Positions 29,913-40,017 of a stretch of DNA of 57,454 bases are shown piece by piece. A model generated the notes under the pieces. The model was not told the origin of the DNA and did no database searches. It was given only the letters and a program-made list of their open reading frames with translations. This stretch comes from Chlorobiota bacterium. Lineage in GTDB: Bacteria > Bacteroidota > Bacteroidia > Bacteroidales > VadinHA17. The position numbers and the translations under genes are program-made. The DNA lies in contig JAADHC010000072.1 of assembly GCA_013152085.1 (NCBI GenBank), positions 1 through 57,454 on the forward strand, in the 5' to 3' direction. Position 1 is the first letter of the stretch. Each line of letters opens with the position of its first letter.

Positions 29913-30012
29913 ACCTGCCGGCTCATTATTTCTTTTTCAATTAATAAACAAGATATAAGCAATTTAAAAATATTTTCCGTTTCAACCAATAATATCGGGC
30001 TTGTTATAAAGA

Positions 30013-31407
30013 CTAAAACTCGGCATTTTTAGGTGTTCGCGGAAAAGGGATAACATCACGGATATTGGCCATTCCGGTAACAAACTGTACGAGTCGTTCA
30101 AAACCCAGTCCGAAACCGCTGTGTGGTGCAGTGCCAAACTGGCGTGTTTCGAGATACCACCAGAGATCTTTTTCCGGAATATTCAGTATTTTGATACGGT
30201 TGTAAAGTTTATCATAATCTTCTTCGCGTTGTGAACCTCCGATAATTTCACCAATTCTGGGGAAAAGAACATCCATGGCGCGGACCGTTTTCCCGTCATT
30301 ATTTTGTTTCATATAAAAGGCTTTGATGTCCATGGGGTAATCGGTGAGAATAACGGGTTTTTTATAGTGTTTCTCCACAAGGTACCTTTCATGTTCGGCT
30401 TGCAGGTCACTTCCCCATTTTACCGGAAATTCAAACTTTATCCCGGATTGTTCAAGCACTGTGATGGCTTTGGTATAGGTGGTCCGGACAAAAGGATTGT
30501 CGAGGATAAAACGTAGCCGTTCCATAAGTTCGGGATCATACATTTTTTCCAGGAATGCGAGATCATCGGCATGGTGTTCGATGGCGTAACTGATCAGGTA
30601 TTTTAAAAAATCCTCAGCAAGGTCCATATTGTCATCGATATCATAGAATGCCATTTCCGGTTCAATCATCCAGAATTCTGCCAGGTGGCGGGGCGTGTTT
30701 GAGTTTTCGGCTCTGAAGGTAGGGCCAAAAGTATAGATTTCTGAAAGTGCCAGCGCTCCAAGTTCCCCTTCAAGCTGACCGGAAACTGTCAATTTGGTTT
30801 CTTTTCCGAAGAAATCTTCGTGGAAGTCAACTTCGCCGGTATCATTGAGAGGCGGATCTTTGGGATCCAGGATTGAAACGCGGAACATTTCTCCGGCACC
30901 TTCGGCATCAGACCCTGTAATTATGGGTGTATGGAGATAGATAAAGCCATGGTGGTTAAAATATTTATGGATGGCAAAAGCCAGTGCATGCCGGATGCGG
31001 AAAATGGCTCCGAAAGTGTTTGTCCTGGGACGCAGGTGTGCAATTTCGCGAAGGAACTCCATCGAATGACCTTTTTTCTGCAGGGGATATTTTTCAGGGT
31101 CCGCTTCACCGTAAATCAGGATCTGCTCAGCCAGAATTTCCATGCGCTGGCCTTTTCCCATGGATTCAACTAATTTCCCGGTAACAGCAATACATGCGCC
31201 GGTAGAGATTTTCTTCATCATCTCTTCTCCAAACTGTTCGATATCTGCTACAATTTGCAGGTTATGAATCGTAGAACCGTCGTTGAGATGGATGAACGCC
31301 ACTCTTTTACTCCCCCGGCGTGTACGGACCCATCCTTTTACATGTATTTCGCTGTTAAAGGCGGGGGTTTCCATGATCTCTTTAATTTTTATTCTTTTTG
31401 CTTTCAC
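30013..31407 (-). CDS. asnS: Asparagine--tRNA ligase
   Basis: The class II core is complete: an N-terminal OB-fold ([23 protein letters not shown]) and catalytic motifs including [15 protein letters not shown] (motif 2) and [15 protein letters not shown] (motif 3). GTG 31407 is preferred (464 residues; [15 protein letters not shown] matches family N-termini). The frame extends to a TTG at 31473, but a promoter -7 element at 31463-31470 would put that codon upstream of the transcript. It is transcribed divergently from the stress-protein gene. Confidence 0.94.
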   Translation of the reverse strand: MKAKRIKIKEIMETPAFNSEIHVKGWVRTRRGSKRVAFIHLNDGSTIHNLQIVADIEQFGEEMMKKISTGACIAVTGKLVESMGKGQRMEILAEQILIYGEADPEKYPLQKKGHSMEFLREIAHLRPRTNTFGAIFRIRHALAFAIHKYFNHHGFIYLHTPIITGSDAEGAGEMFRVSILDPKDPPLNDTGEVDFHEDFFGKETKLTVSGQLEGELGALALSEIYTFGPTFRAENSNTPRHLAEFWMIEPEMAFYDIDDNMDLAEDFLKYLISYAIEHHADDLAFLEKMYDPELMERLRFILDNPFVRTTYTKAITVLEQSGIKFEFPVKWGSDLQAEHERYLVEKHYKKPVILTDYPMDIKAFYMKQNNDGKTVRAMDVLFPRIGEIIGGSQREEDYDKLYNRIKILNIPEKDLWWYLETRQFGTAPHSGFGLGFERLVQFVTGMANIRDVIPFPRTPKNAEF

Positions 31408-31462
31408 GGTTTTTTTCTCTGTTATCCGGTTTACCGGGATGAAAATTCTCTGATACAGGGTG

Positions 31463-31470
31463 CAAAAATA
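31463..31470 (-). promoter_or_regulatory. Probable -7 promoter element for asnS
   Basis: The minus strand reads TATTTTTG, a full TAnnTTTG match, 56 bases upstream of the GTG start at 31407. No -33 TTTG is correctly spaced. Confidence 0.5.
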
Positions 31471-31543
31471 CAATTTTTCATCTTTTATCCGGTTAAAACA
31501 AAAGTCTTGTATATATATCTGTAAAAGATATCTTAGCTTTTAT

Positions 31544-31551
31544 TAAATTTG
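31544..31551 (+). promoter_or_regulatory. Probable -7 promoter element for the universal stress protein gene
   Basis: TAAATTTG matches TAnnTTTG and lies 25 bases upstream of ATG 31576. No convincing -33 element was seen. Confidence 0.5.
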
Positions 31552-31575
31552 AACATTGATACAAACCGAATAAAA

Positions 31576-32412
31576 ATGGACAAGCAAAAAAGATTTTTAG
31601 TCGTTACATGGGATTTTACACCACTTTCAGAGATGGCGCTTCAACATGCGGTCAAGATCTCGAAAATGGTTGATACAGAGATCAGGCTTTTACACATTAT
31701 TGGGAAAAAAGAGCCCCCTGAAAAAGATGCAGAAGCCACATCCAGGCTTCAGGCTGTTGCTGAAAAGAATATGAAAGAAACAGGAATAAATACTGTCTGT
31801 GTTGTCATCCGCGGGAGGATCTTTACCGAAATTTCACAATATGCTTCGGACAACAAAGCCAATATGGTTATCATGGGGACACACGGGATCAAGGGTAGTC
31901 AGAAACTTTTTGGCAGTTGGGCCATGCGTGTTATTCTCGGGTCTAAAGTTCCTTTTCTGGTAGTGCAGGATCCCCCAAAGGACATGGAAAAATATCAAAA
32001 CATTGTTTTTCCGGTTGATTTCAGGCTTGAAAATCGTGAAAAACTTAAAATGGCCATCTTTATGGGAAAGTATTTTGAGTCAAAAGTTCATATACTCAAA
32101 GCGGCGGTAACGGATAAATTTCTTTTGAAAAAGATCAACACCAATTTAAATTTTGCTATAAAATATCTTCTTCAGAATAACATTGCCTATGAAATTCACG
32201 ATGTTGAAAAAGGGAAACATATTGGAAAAGAAACCATTGAGTTTGCCAGGAAAATCAATGCTGACCTGATTATTATTTTAACATCGAGGCAGTTTAACGT
32301 GGTTGCGGGTGCGTTTGAGCAGTATATTATTGCCAACAGTCTGAAAATTCCGGTAATGTGTATCAATCCCAAAGCCATGTTTGTTCGGGTGGGCTCGTTT
32401 CAGTATGGTTAA
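31576..32412 (+). CDS. Universal stress protein, two-domain UspA type
   Basis: The 278-residue protein has two tandem Usp folds. The first begins FLVVTWDFTPLSEMALQHA and carries the ATP-binding pattern GTHGIKGSQKLFGSWAMRVI. The second (about 145-270, IVFPVDFRLENREKLKMA) lacks a clear G-x2-G-x9-G site. A TTG-initiated extension to 31549 exists but overlaps the promoter element. The function is generally stress survival, with details unknown. Its stop shares a TTAA with the convergent Na/Pi transporter gene. Confidence 0.85.
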   Translation: MDKQKRFLVVTWDFTPLSEMALQHAVKISKMVDTEIRLLHIIGKKEPPEKDAEATSRLQAVAEKNMKETGINTVCVVIRGRIFTEISQYASDNKANMVIMGTHGIKGSQKLFGSWAMRVILGSKVPFLVVQDPPKDMEKYQNIVFPVDFRLENREKLKMAIFMGKYFESKVHILKAAVTDKFLLKKINTNLNFAIKYLLQNNIAYEIHDVEKGKHIGKETIEFARKINADLIIILTSRQFNVVAGAFEQYIIANSLKIPVMCINPKAMFVRVGSFQYG

Positions 32413-34520
32413 CCGGAGGGAGGAATACCGGGGACTCCCCATTCAAGAAGACTGCGGGCAATGTTGGTAGCGTGTCCTGCAATCATCCTGAAAACCGTCA
32501 GAAGTTCAAGATGAATTTCACTGCTTTCGACAGATTGACGGATATCTTCTTTTAACCGTTCGAAATGATGTCGTTCCATTTCTAAAGCCAGATGTCTGTA
32601 TTCTTTGTATTTGGATTTCATGGCTTTGGCTTTTTCGAGGTTAACATCTCTGAAAACTTCAAGGGCACGCGATAATTGTTTCTGCGCTTTTACCTGATAT
32701 TCTACCAGTTCTTTCTTTCCGGCTTCAGTAAAAACTTTCTTTTGTTGTATCCATAACCTGGCACGTTGTAACAGAATTTTAGATACAAGATCAGCAATCT
32801 GTTCGAGTTCCTTTACCGTGTACATGATTTGAAATACTTCATTTACCCGGTCTTTCGGGAGGTTGTTGCGGGAAATATCCCTCAGGTATTCATTGATCCG
32901 GTCGCGTAAAAAGTTCACGAGTTTTTCTTTGCTTTCAATATTTTTAATTACGTTATTTTCTTTGGTAAAAAAAGGAAGAATAATATCATTGATCATATCC
33001 TGTACCTCATGACCCATATGGATTACCTCCTGCTTGGACAGGGAAAGGGCAATGGCAGGGGAGGACGTGAGTTTGTTGTCGAGGTATTTTACCCTGAGAG
33101 GAGCAGGTAGTGTAACTTTCGGTTTAGGCCAGAACCTTTCTATTAATCTGCCGAAAAACCTGGTAAAAGGCAAGGCAATCAGGGTAAGCAGAACATTGAA
33201 TACGGTATGGGCATTGGCGATTTGTCTGGGGACAACTTCTGCCAGATGGGTTATCCGGTCAGCACCGGGATCTCCTTTTGGTGAAATCATTTCAATAAAG
33301 TGGGCGAAAAAGGGAATCCATGCCACAAAGAGGAGTACGCCAAAAACCTTGAACAGTGTATGTGCCGCTGCTACTTTTTTAGCTTCCTGTCCGGCATTCA
33401 GGCTGGCCAGAATAGCGGTAATGGCTGTTCCGATATTGGCACCAAACAGTAATGGAATTGCAGCTTCGAGTGTGAGGAGTCCCTGCATGGAAAGGACAAT
33501 GATGATACCCACAAAGGCACTGCTACTTTGAATTAATGCGGTAAAAATCAACCCGATCAGAATTCCAATCAGGGGGTTTTCAAGTTTCAGCAGATAGTTC
33601 AGGAACGGGTCATAGGAGCGCAACGGGTGCATGGCTCCGGACATAATATCCATTCCGAAAAAAAGAATACCGAATCCCAGCAGCGTTATTCCCCATTGGT
33701 TCAGCTTTTGTTTCCTGGGCCAAAGAGTCATCAGAAATCCTGCGGCAATCATCAAAAGCGAATAATCGGTAATTTTGAAAGCGATAATCTGTGCAGTTAC
33801 CGTAGTTCCGATATCTGCGCCCAGGATGATACCCAGGGTTTGCATAAACCGCATCAGTCCGGACTCTACAAATCCGACCAACATAACCGTAGTTGCACTA
33901 CTGCTCTGTATGATCATGGTAACAAATGCTCCAACACCAACGGCAACAACCCGGTTTTTGGTCAGAGCGCCCAGGATGCTACGCATTCGATCGCCGGCCA
34001 CTTGTTGCATGCCGTCGCTCATCATTTTCATACCCAGCAAAAACAAACTTAGTCCGCCAAGCAATCCTATAACCAGCATGAATACCCAGTTTGAAGCCCT
34101 GCCTATAATATGATAGGTAAGCAATTTTTGATCACAACTTTGTTTTGTTTTGGCCGAGAGAAGATATTCGCCAGGTTTACTTCCGATGGTAAAATAGGTT
34201 GTGGCAATGCCATGGGTATCGGTAACGGGAACCACAGGCTCGATTGCTTGTCCTCGTGCCCCCTTAGGTATGGAGATAATATCCATTGAAACGGCGATGC
34301 CTGAGACAGGATTTCCCAACGTATCGGTAACCATAACACGAATAGGACGATGGGTACGCAAATGAACCGGGCCGGATTGTTCATCTCCCGAATAGTTATA
34401 AATATCAGAAGATGAGGGCTTTTGAAGTAAAAGGCAGTTGGCATTTTGCCCATAGCTTACCAAAGACAATATGAAAAAATAACCCGGGATGGCAATATGA
34501 GTCAGTAAATTACGACGCAT
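32409..34520 (-). CDS. Na/Pi cotransporter family protein with N-terminal Ig-like domain and PhoU domain
   Basis: The 703-residue protein starts with a signal-like segment (MRRNLLTHIAIPGYFFILSL) and an Ig-like (Big-1-type) domain at about 57-130 (RVMVTDTLGNPVSGIAVSMD..GIATTYFT). The membrane part (about 150-480) holds the inverted NptA repeats with the QSSSA motifs (TMIIQSSSATTVMLVG and FTALIQSSSAFVGIII). A cytoplasmic PhoU-like helical domain follows (about 510-700). It should carry out Na+-driven phosphate transport, with the PhoU part regulatory. The extra extracellular Ig-like domain is unusual for NptA/YjbB relatives. Confidence 0.88.
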   Translation of the reverse strand: MRRNLLTHIAIPGYFFILSLVSYGQNANCLLLQKPSSSDIYNYSGDEQSGPVHLRTHRPIRVMVTDTLGNPVSGIAVSMDIISIPKGARGQAIEPVVPVTDTHGIATTYFTIGSKPGEYLLSAKTKQSCDQKLLTYHIIGRASNWVFMLVIGLLGGLSLFLLGMKMMSDGMQQVAGDRMRSILGALTKNRVVAVGVGAFVTMIIQSSSATTVMLVGFVESGLMRFMQTLGIILGADIGTTVTAQIIAFKITDYSLLMIAAGFLMTLWPRKQKLNQWGITLLGFGILFFGMDIMSGAMHPLRSYDPFLNYLLKLENPLIGILIGLIFTALIQSSSAFVGIIIVLSMQGLLTLEAAIPLLFGANIGTAITAILASLNAGQEAKKVAAAHTLFKVFGVLLFVAWIPFFAHFIEMISPKGDPGADRITHLAEVVPRQIANAHTVFNVLLTLIALPFTRFFGRLIERFWPKPKVTLPAPLRVKYLDNKLTSSPAIALSLSKQEVIHMGHEVQDMINDIILPFFTKENNVIKNIESKEKLVNFLRDRINEYLRDISRNNLPKDRVNEVFQIMYTVKELEQIADLVSKILLQRARLWIQQKKVFTEAGKKELVEYQVKAQKQLSRALEVFRDVNLEKAKAMKSKYKEYRHLALEMERHHFERLKEDIRQSVESSEIHLELLTVFRMIAGHATNIARSLLEWGVPGIPPSG

Positions 34521-34607
34521 GACCCTTTTTAAGAACGAATATAATAAAACCTCCGGTTTTAGAGATTCAAAGTATGTTCTTTTTATGGACGATTTCGGTA
34601 CGGATTA

Positions 34608-37025
34608 TCAGCCCAGGGTGTATCGAAGCGAAAAAATGAAATTTCTGCCCGGGGCAACAATGCCTGATGAATATGGCCTGTAGCGAATGTCAGAGATATT
34701 TTCTATTCCAACCTGTACCCGCAGGTTCCAGGGAAGGATAAATCTTGTTATCAGGTTGAGCGTAGTCCAGCCGGGAGAACAGGGGTTCCCGTTTGCATCG
34801 GTGGCATACATATAAGGTTTGGATTGCTCGCTGGGAGCAAGCCTGCTGTTTGGCACCGTACCGTTGTACCGCAGATTAAGATCAGCCCTTATCCATTTAT
34901 TTTCATAGACAAGATGAGATGCGCCAAACAGGGGTGCTGCATGTCGTAACGGAAATCCTTCATTGTCTTTCCCGAAGGTTCCTGTAAGTGAAGAATTTAT
35001 ACTGAAGTTTCCGGACAGCTTAAGCGTTGCTGAAAAGTTTGAGCCGTAAACATAAGCAAACCCTGTGTTGGTGAGAGCTTCCACGGCACTCAGCATTCCA
35101 TCGTAAACGATGGAGTCACGGCCGTTAAACTGGTAAGGCCTCCGCACCATGGCATTATCCAGGTAACTGAAAAATGCAGAAAATTCAAAAGACAACCGTT
35201 TATCATCCTTACGGATCAGTCCGAGATCCAGATTATAAAGATATTCCGGCTTTAAATCTTTATTGGGGACAATGACTTTTCCCGGCTCGGAATCAAAGAC
35301 TTTCCCCGCATCGTCAAGATTTGGTGCCCGGAACCCACTGGATAAATTAAGATTGATCTGCCAGGATGACCCGGGATGATAAACCAAGCCGACAGAACCG
35401 TTGAGTGCCCCGTTATCTATATCAATGCGGGTGAACGGGAAATGGTAAAATGACGTGTCCCCGATCATGGAATGAAGACCTGTAAGGTTATAACGACCGC
35501 CGAGGTTTAACGTAAAACGATCGTTAAGGTTTTGTTTAAATATGGTATAAGCGGCTACAGCATAATAGTGATTGTAGCCATCCGGATATCGCGTTGCTGC
35601 AGGAGTGGTTATCCCGTTGGTAATATCTTCGGTTTCCGCTGAAGAATTAATATTATTATAGGTGGTCTCAAAACCATAGAAGAGAGATTCTTTTTCAGGG
35701 ATGATGGTTTTTTCAAAATCGGCCGTCAGGGTTCCGATATTAACCTGTTCTGTCCGGTGACGGAGGTTGTTCTTCCCGAATTTCCGGTCGTGACGGCTTT
35801 CGGTATAATACTGATAGGCCATGCTGATTTTCATATGGTCGTACAAAAGTCTTTTCCGGTTATCTTCTGCTGATAAAACAGGCATGATCCATTGTTGCGG
35901 GCCGTAATACCATTGCGCATATTTCAATTGTGTTCCCTTGTATTGAATAAGCCGGTCATATCGTGGGATATTTCCCGAATTGGAGTAGTGGAGCGCTGCA
36001 GAAAAGTCCAAATCTTTTGTCGGGCGGAAACGTATCTTTTGGAGAAAATTTACCTGCTGATAACCCGTGGAAATTTCAATATCCGGATCATCGTTGGGAA
36101 CGATAGTGTCTCTGTAATTGATTGTACGGACATATTCTGTTCGCTGATATTCAGGATGTTTTCTCGAACCCATTTTCAGGTTTCCAAAATCCGACCATGA
36201 GAAACTGGTAAGCCAACTGGTTTTTTTCTTCCCGATGGTAAAGTCAATATGTCCGGAAAACTCATTGTTTGCCGAAGCATATCGCAACATATCATGACTT
36301 TTAATCAGAGGTTTATCAGAGGTGCTCAGGGAAGGATGCAGGGTATGAAAATCCATCACGCCCCCAAGTGCGTCACTACCGTAAATTACAGTTCCCGGTC
36401 CGAAGATTACTTCTGCATTTTCAATGGAATTTGGATCCAGCAGAATGACGTTCTGTAAATTTCCACTACGAAAAATAGCATTGTTCATACGTATTCCGTC
36501 TACCACAATAAGAATGGCATTTGCCGCAAAACCCCGTATCATCGGGCTTCCTCCGCCCATCTGACTCTTTTGAATGAAGATCTGATCAGATGTACCAAGC
36601 ATGTCGGCAGCGGTTTGCGGATTAAAAAAAGCTGACCGGGAAGCAGGAATTTTTTCAATACGATTGGGAATTTCCTTCTTATTTTGTTCCCATCGTGTTG
36701 CAGAGACGACAGATTCCTCCAAAAGGATAAATTTCTTTTCCAGGTAAATGACAGGCCCTGAGGCCAGGATTTCCGCTTTGGTTTTCCTGATTTCAAGATA
36801 GGATGGATGTTGAAAAACGATAGTATCCTTGCTGTTAAAGCTTTCAATTGAGACCTGCCCGTCATGGTCTGTTACGGCAAACTTTTTCATAGACGGGGTA
36901 TATAATGCAACTTTTTCAACAGGGTTTCCGTTTGATAAATCTTTGACGGTTAATCGTTGAGCATTTGTAATCAATGAAAGAAAAAATAAGATAGTGACCC
37001 ATAAAAGGTGGCGATAATTTGTCAT
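34608..37025 (-). CDS. TonB-dependent outer-membrane receptor
   Basis: The 805-residue protein has a signal peptide (MTNYRHLLWVTILFFLSLITNAQ), a carboxypeptidase-regulatory-like domain (about 23-100), a plug domain (about 120-225, with QKSQMGGGSPMIRGFAANAILIVVDGIRMNNAIF) and a 22-strand-type barrel ending IFSLRYTLG. The plug and barrel resemble haem/hemoglobin or vitamin B12 type receptors, but no specific ligand motif is convincing. It is transcribed divergently from the propeller-protein gene and lies upstream of the Na/Pi transporter gene on the same strand (87-base gap). Confidence 0.88.
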   Translation of the reverse strand: MTNYRHLLWVTILFFLSLITNAQRLTVKDLSNGNPVEKVALYTPSMKKFAVTDHDGQVSIESFNSKDTIVFQHPSYLEIRKTKAEILASGPVIYLEKKFILLEESVVSATRWEQNKKEIPNRIEKIPASRSAFFNPQTAADMLGTSDQIFIQKSQMGGGSPMIRGFAANAILIVVDGIRMNNAIFRSGNLQNVILLDPNSIENAEVIFGPGTVIYGSDALGGVMDFHTLHPSLSTSDKPLIKSHDMLRYASANNEFSGHIDFTIGKKKTSWLTSFSWSDFGNLKMGSRKHPEYQRTEYVRTINYRDTIVPNDDPDIEISTGYQQVNFLQKIRFRPTKDLDFSAALHYSNSGNIPRYDRLIQYKGTQLKYAQWYYGPQQWIMPVLSAEDNRKRLLYDHMKISMAYQYYTESRHDRKFGKNNLRHRTEQVNIGTLTADFEKTIIPEKESLFYGFETTYNNINSSAETEDITNGITTPAATRYPDGYNHYYAVAAYTIFKQNLNDRFTLNLGGRYNLTGLHSMIGDTSFYHFPFTRIDIDNGALNGSVGLVYHPGSSWQINLNLSSGFRAPNLDDAGKVFDSEPGKVIVPNKDLKPEYLYNLDLGLIRKDDKRLSFEFSAFFSYLDNAMVRRPYQFNGRDSIVYDGMLSAVEALTNTGFAYVYGSNFSATLKLSGNFSINSSLTGTFGKDNEGFPLRHAAPLFGASHLVYENKWIRADLNLRYNGTVPNSRLAPSEQSKPYMYATDANGNPCSPGWTTLNLITRFILPWNLRVQVGIENISDIRYRPYSSGIVAPGRNFIFSLRYTLG

Positions 37026-37188
37026 TGTACAAGTCAGATTTCGGTAGCTAAAAATACATCATAGAATTATAGGTTGTTACAAAAATTATTCCATCTGTAA
37101 TACGAATTGTAGAAAAATCTTTTCATAACTCTATTTAGAAACAGAAGCAGAAAATCTTTATGTTTTCTGCAAGTGGTGAGATATTTTC

Positions 37189-37196
37189 TAATTTTG
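37189..37196 (+). promoter_or_regulatory. Probable -7 promoter element for the 37214 gene
   Basis: TAATTTTG matches TAnnTTTG, 17 bases before ATG 37214. It would start transcription downstream of an upstream ATG at 37160, which decides the start. Confidence 0.55.
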
Positions 37197-37213
37197 GGTG
37201 CAAATATGGAAGG

Positions 37214-39991
37214 ATGATGCAAATGAGGAAAAGAAACTGGATATTTATTATTATTTCCGGCCTGATTGTTATTGGGGGTGTTTTTGCTATACTGCGGTGG
37301 TCGGGACGGTGGTTGTCTCCTCCTGCAGAGCCATTTCATGTCGTTCCACAGGATGCACTTTTCGTGGTAGAGATTAATGATTTTCCCGGATTTATTGAAC
37401 AGGTAACCGGGAAAAACAGGTTGTGGAATGATCTGCAAAAAATAAACGGAATAAAAAAGGCCGGATTAGTTCTGCAGCGTCTCGATACTATTTTTAACAA
37501 CGAACAGATATTCAGGCAAATATTCAGAAAGAACCCCTGTGTTTTCAGCATTCATGCGTCTGGGAAGAATAAACTGGCTGTGCTTGCTGTTGTACGAATT
37601 CCCGGGTTTATAAAGGGATCCTCAGTAAAAAACGCCTTTTCCGGTTATCGTTTTTCGACATCCGGGAATGCTGTCCGTAATTACATGGGTCACAAGATAT
37701 TCAGTGTTACCGACTCCATGAGAACAACGGCATTTTATTATACGATGAGCCAGGGTTTACTGATTATGAGTACTTCCCGCATCGTACTGGAAAGCAGTCT
37801 GAGACAAATGTCTGCCCCTTCTTCCATCCTTGATCAGGAAGGTTTCATGAAAATAAAAGGGACGGCTGGATATAATACAACCGGTAATTTCTTCATTCGT
37901 TCCGATGTTTTACCGGAATGGTTGCGGCAGAGGTTAAAAAGAAGCGTAATCACGCAATGGACATCACTCTTTCCGGTAGCCGGATGGAGTGAAATGGATA
38001 TTAATCTTCAGGAAGAATCCCTGTTAATGAATGGGTTCAGCTATCCGGACCCGAATGATCGTCAGCTTTTGAACCTTTTCATGGATACTGATCCCGGGAA
38101 CATTGATTTCTATCAGATTTTTCCATCCACTGCCTTTGCCGGTGCGATATTGTATGTAAAAGACTGGAAACGGTATAGGGAAAAACTCCGGATTTACAGG
38201 GGAAAACAGCGATCATCATATTATACGGGGTTGTTAGAAACTTATCGTGTACAATGCGGAAAAGATCCCGAAGAAGCATTGATTCCGGTTCTGACAAATC
38301 AGGCCGGTATCGCTTTCCTGAATATTTCCAACCAGGATCCGGGGAGAAACAGGCTGGCAGTTCTGGGTGTAAAAAGCCAAAGTATGGCACGTGCAGCTAT
38401 GGAAAAGCTGCTTAAAGGTTATGCTTCAAAAAAAGGGATTCGTTATTCCGGTCTGATTCATACCATATCATTAGACCGGGAGACAAAATTTACCATTTAC
38501 CGTTTTCCTTTTCCGCAAATGATAGAGTCTCTTTTTGGAGATATTTTTGGTAAAGGTCCTTACCCGTATTTTACTTTTTTTGAAAACCATTTGATTTTCG
38601 GCGGTTCAGAAGCCGTTCTTTCCCGGTTTCTTCAGGACAATCTTTTGCATCGAACCCTTGCAAACGATCCTGATTTTAAGACATTTACGGACGGATTATC
38701 CTCCAGGTCCAATTTCTTCTTTTATATACATCTGCCATCTGCAGAAAAACTTGTCAGCAGGTATTTTAATAACGCTTTTATGAAAGGATTTCATGATTAT
38801 GCCGGGAAGCAGATAAAGATCAATTATCTGGGTTACCAGGCAATATCCCAGAATCATCTTGTTTATAATAATTTTTACGCCTTGTTCAGAAACGAGATAA
38901 AAAAAGCGGCTTCAACTGTCTGGGAAAGTTTGCTGGATACGACCATTCATTATAAACCCCAGCTCTTTATCAATCATTATACACGCGAGAAGGAAATTTT
39001 TGTTCAGGATTTGAAAAACCAGATCTATCTTATTAATAATGCCGGCAGGATTTTGTGGAAGGTCAGCATTCCGGAACGTATCCTTGGACAGGCATATCAG
39101 ATTGATTATTACAAAAACGGGAAGTTACAGATATTGTTTAATACCCGACATTATTTATATCTTGTTGATCGAAACGGAAACAATGTCGAACATTATCCGG
39201 TGTTACTGAGGTCCCCGGCAACTAATGGAGCGTCGGTTTTTGATTACGATAAAAACCGGGATTACAGGATATTTGTCGGTGGTGACGATAAGAAGATGTA
39301 TCTCTACAATAAAGAGGGGGGGCTGGTGCAGGGATGGAACATGAAAACCTATGAAAGCAGGATTTACACTCCGGTAAAGCATTTCCGGATTCATAAAAAG
39401 GATTATATTGTGTTTTCAGATACGATGAATGTTTATGTCCTTAACCGGCGCGGAAATACTCGTGTAAAAGTTCGTGAACATATTCCAAAAACGGGTCACC
39501 AGAATATCCTGTTGGATGATTTTACAAATGCAGCTCCCAGGATGATCATTAACGGGACCCATGGGAGGGTTTTTCAGGTTTCTTTTAACGGGGAAGTGAC
39601 CAGTATAATCTTTGAAGGAATTGGGGATCATTCCTGGTTTGACTTTACCGATCTGGACGGTGATCGCAAGGGCGAATATATTTTTCTTCATGATAAAAAT
39701 CTGGATGTGTTTCAGAATACTGAGAAAAAGATCTTTTCCAGAAATTTTGATTCGGAAATTACGGATCCTCCCGTAGTTTTTGTTTTCTCGGTACGGGATA
39801 AAAAAATCGGCATTGTGGATGCAACCATACATACGATATATCTCGTCAATAATAACGGAACCCTGTATGGTGGGTTTCCTTTAAAAGGAAGTTCTCTCTT
39901 TACCATTGGGAAATTTGAACCGGCAGAAACCCGTTTCAACCTGATTGTGGGAGGAGAGGACAACTTTTTATATAATTATATCGTAAAATAA
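37214..39991 (+). CDS. Membrane-anchored protein with DUF3352-like region and C-terminal beta-propeller
   Basis: The 925-residue protein has an N-terminal membrane anchor (about 7-29, WIFIIISGLIVIGGVFAIL) and a large outer part (about 40-590) that reminds me of DUF3352 proteins. The C-terminal part (about 610-925) is a quinoprotein-like propeller with at least six blades, each ending in a motif like YLINNAGRILW, YLVDRNGNNVEH, YLYNKEGGLVQGW or YLVNNNGTLYGGFP. No enzyme motif was seen. It lies 26 bases upstream of the lipoprotein gene and is probably cotranscribed with it. The role is unknown. Confidence 0.7.
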   Translation: MMQMRKRNWIFIIISGLIVIGGVFAILRWSGRWLSPPAEPFHVVPQDALFVVEINDFPGFIEQVTGKNRLWNDLQKINGIKKAGLVLQRLDTIFNNEQIFRQIFRKNPCVFSIHASGKNKLAVLAVVRIPGFIKGSSVKNAFSGYRFSTSGNAVRNYMGHKIFSVTDSMRTTAFYYTMSQGLLIMSTSRIVLESSLRQMSAPSSILDQEGFMKIKGTAGYNTTGNFFIRSDVLPEWLRQRLKRSVITQWTSLFPVAGWSEMDINLQEESLLMNGFSYPDPNDRQLLNLFMDTDPGNIDFYQIFPSTAFAGAILYVKDWKRYREKLRIYRGKQRSSYYTGLLETYRVQCGKDPEEALIPVLTNQAGIAFLNISNQDPGRNRLAVLGVKSQSMARAAMEKLLKGYASKKGIRYSGLIHTISLDRETKFTIYRFPFPQMIESLFGDIFGKGPYPYFTFFENHLIFGGSEAVLSRFLQDNLLHRTLANDPDFKTFTDGLSSRSNFFFYIHLPSAEKLVSRYFNNAFMKGFHDYAGKQIKINYLGYQAISQNHLVYNNFYALFRNEIKKAASTVWESLLDTTIHYKPQLFINHYTREKEIFVQDLKNQIYLINNAGRILWKVSIPERILGQAYQIDYYKNGKLQILFNTRHYLYLVDRNGNNVEHYPVLLRSPATNGASVFDYDKNRDYRIFVGGDDKKMYLYNKEGGLVQGWNMKTYESRIYTPVKHFRIHKKDYIVFSDTMNVYVLNRRGNTRVKVREHIPKTGHQNILLDDFTNAAPRMIINGTHGRVFQVSFNGEVTSIIFEGIGDHSWFDFTDLDGDRKGEYIFLHDKNLDVFQNTEKKIFSRNFDSEITDPPVVFVFSVRDKKIGIVDATIHTIYLVNNNGTLYGGFPLKGSSLFTIGKFEPAETRFNLIVGGEDNFLYNYIVK

Positions 39992-40017
39992 AATTTGAGT
40001 ATTAATTTTATCCTATC

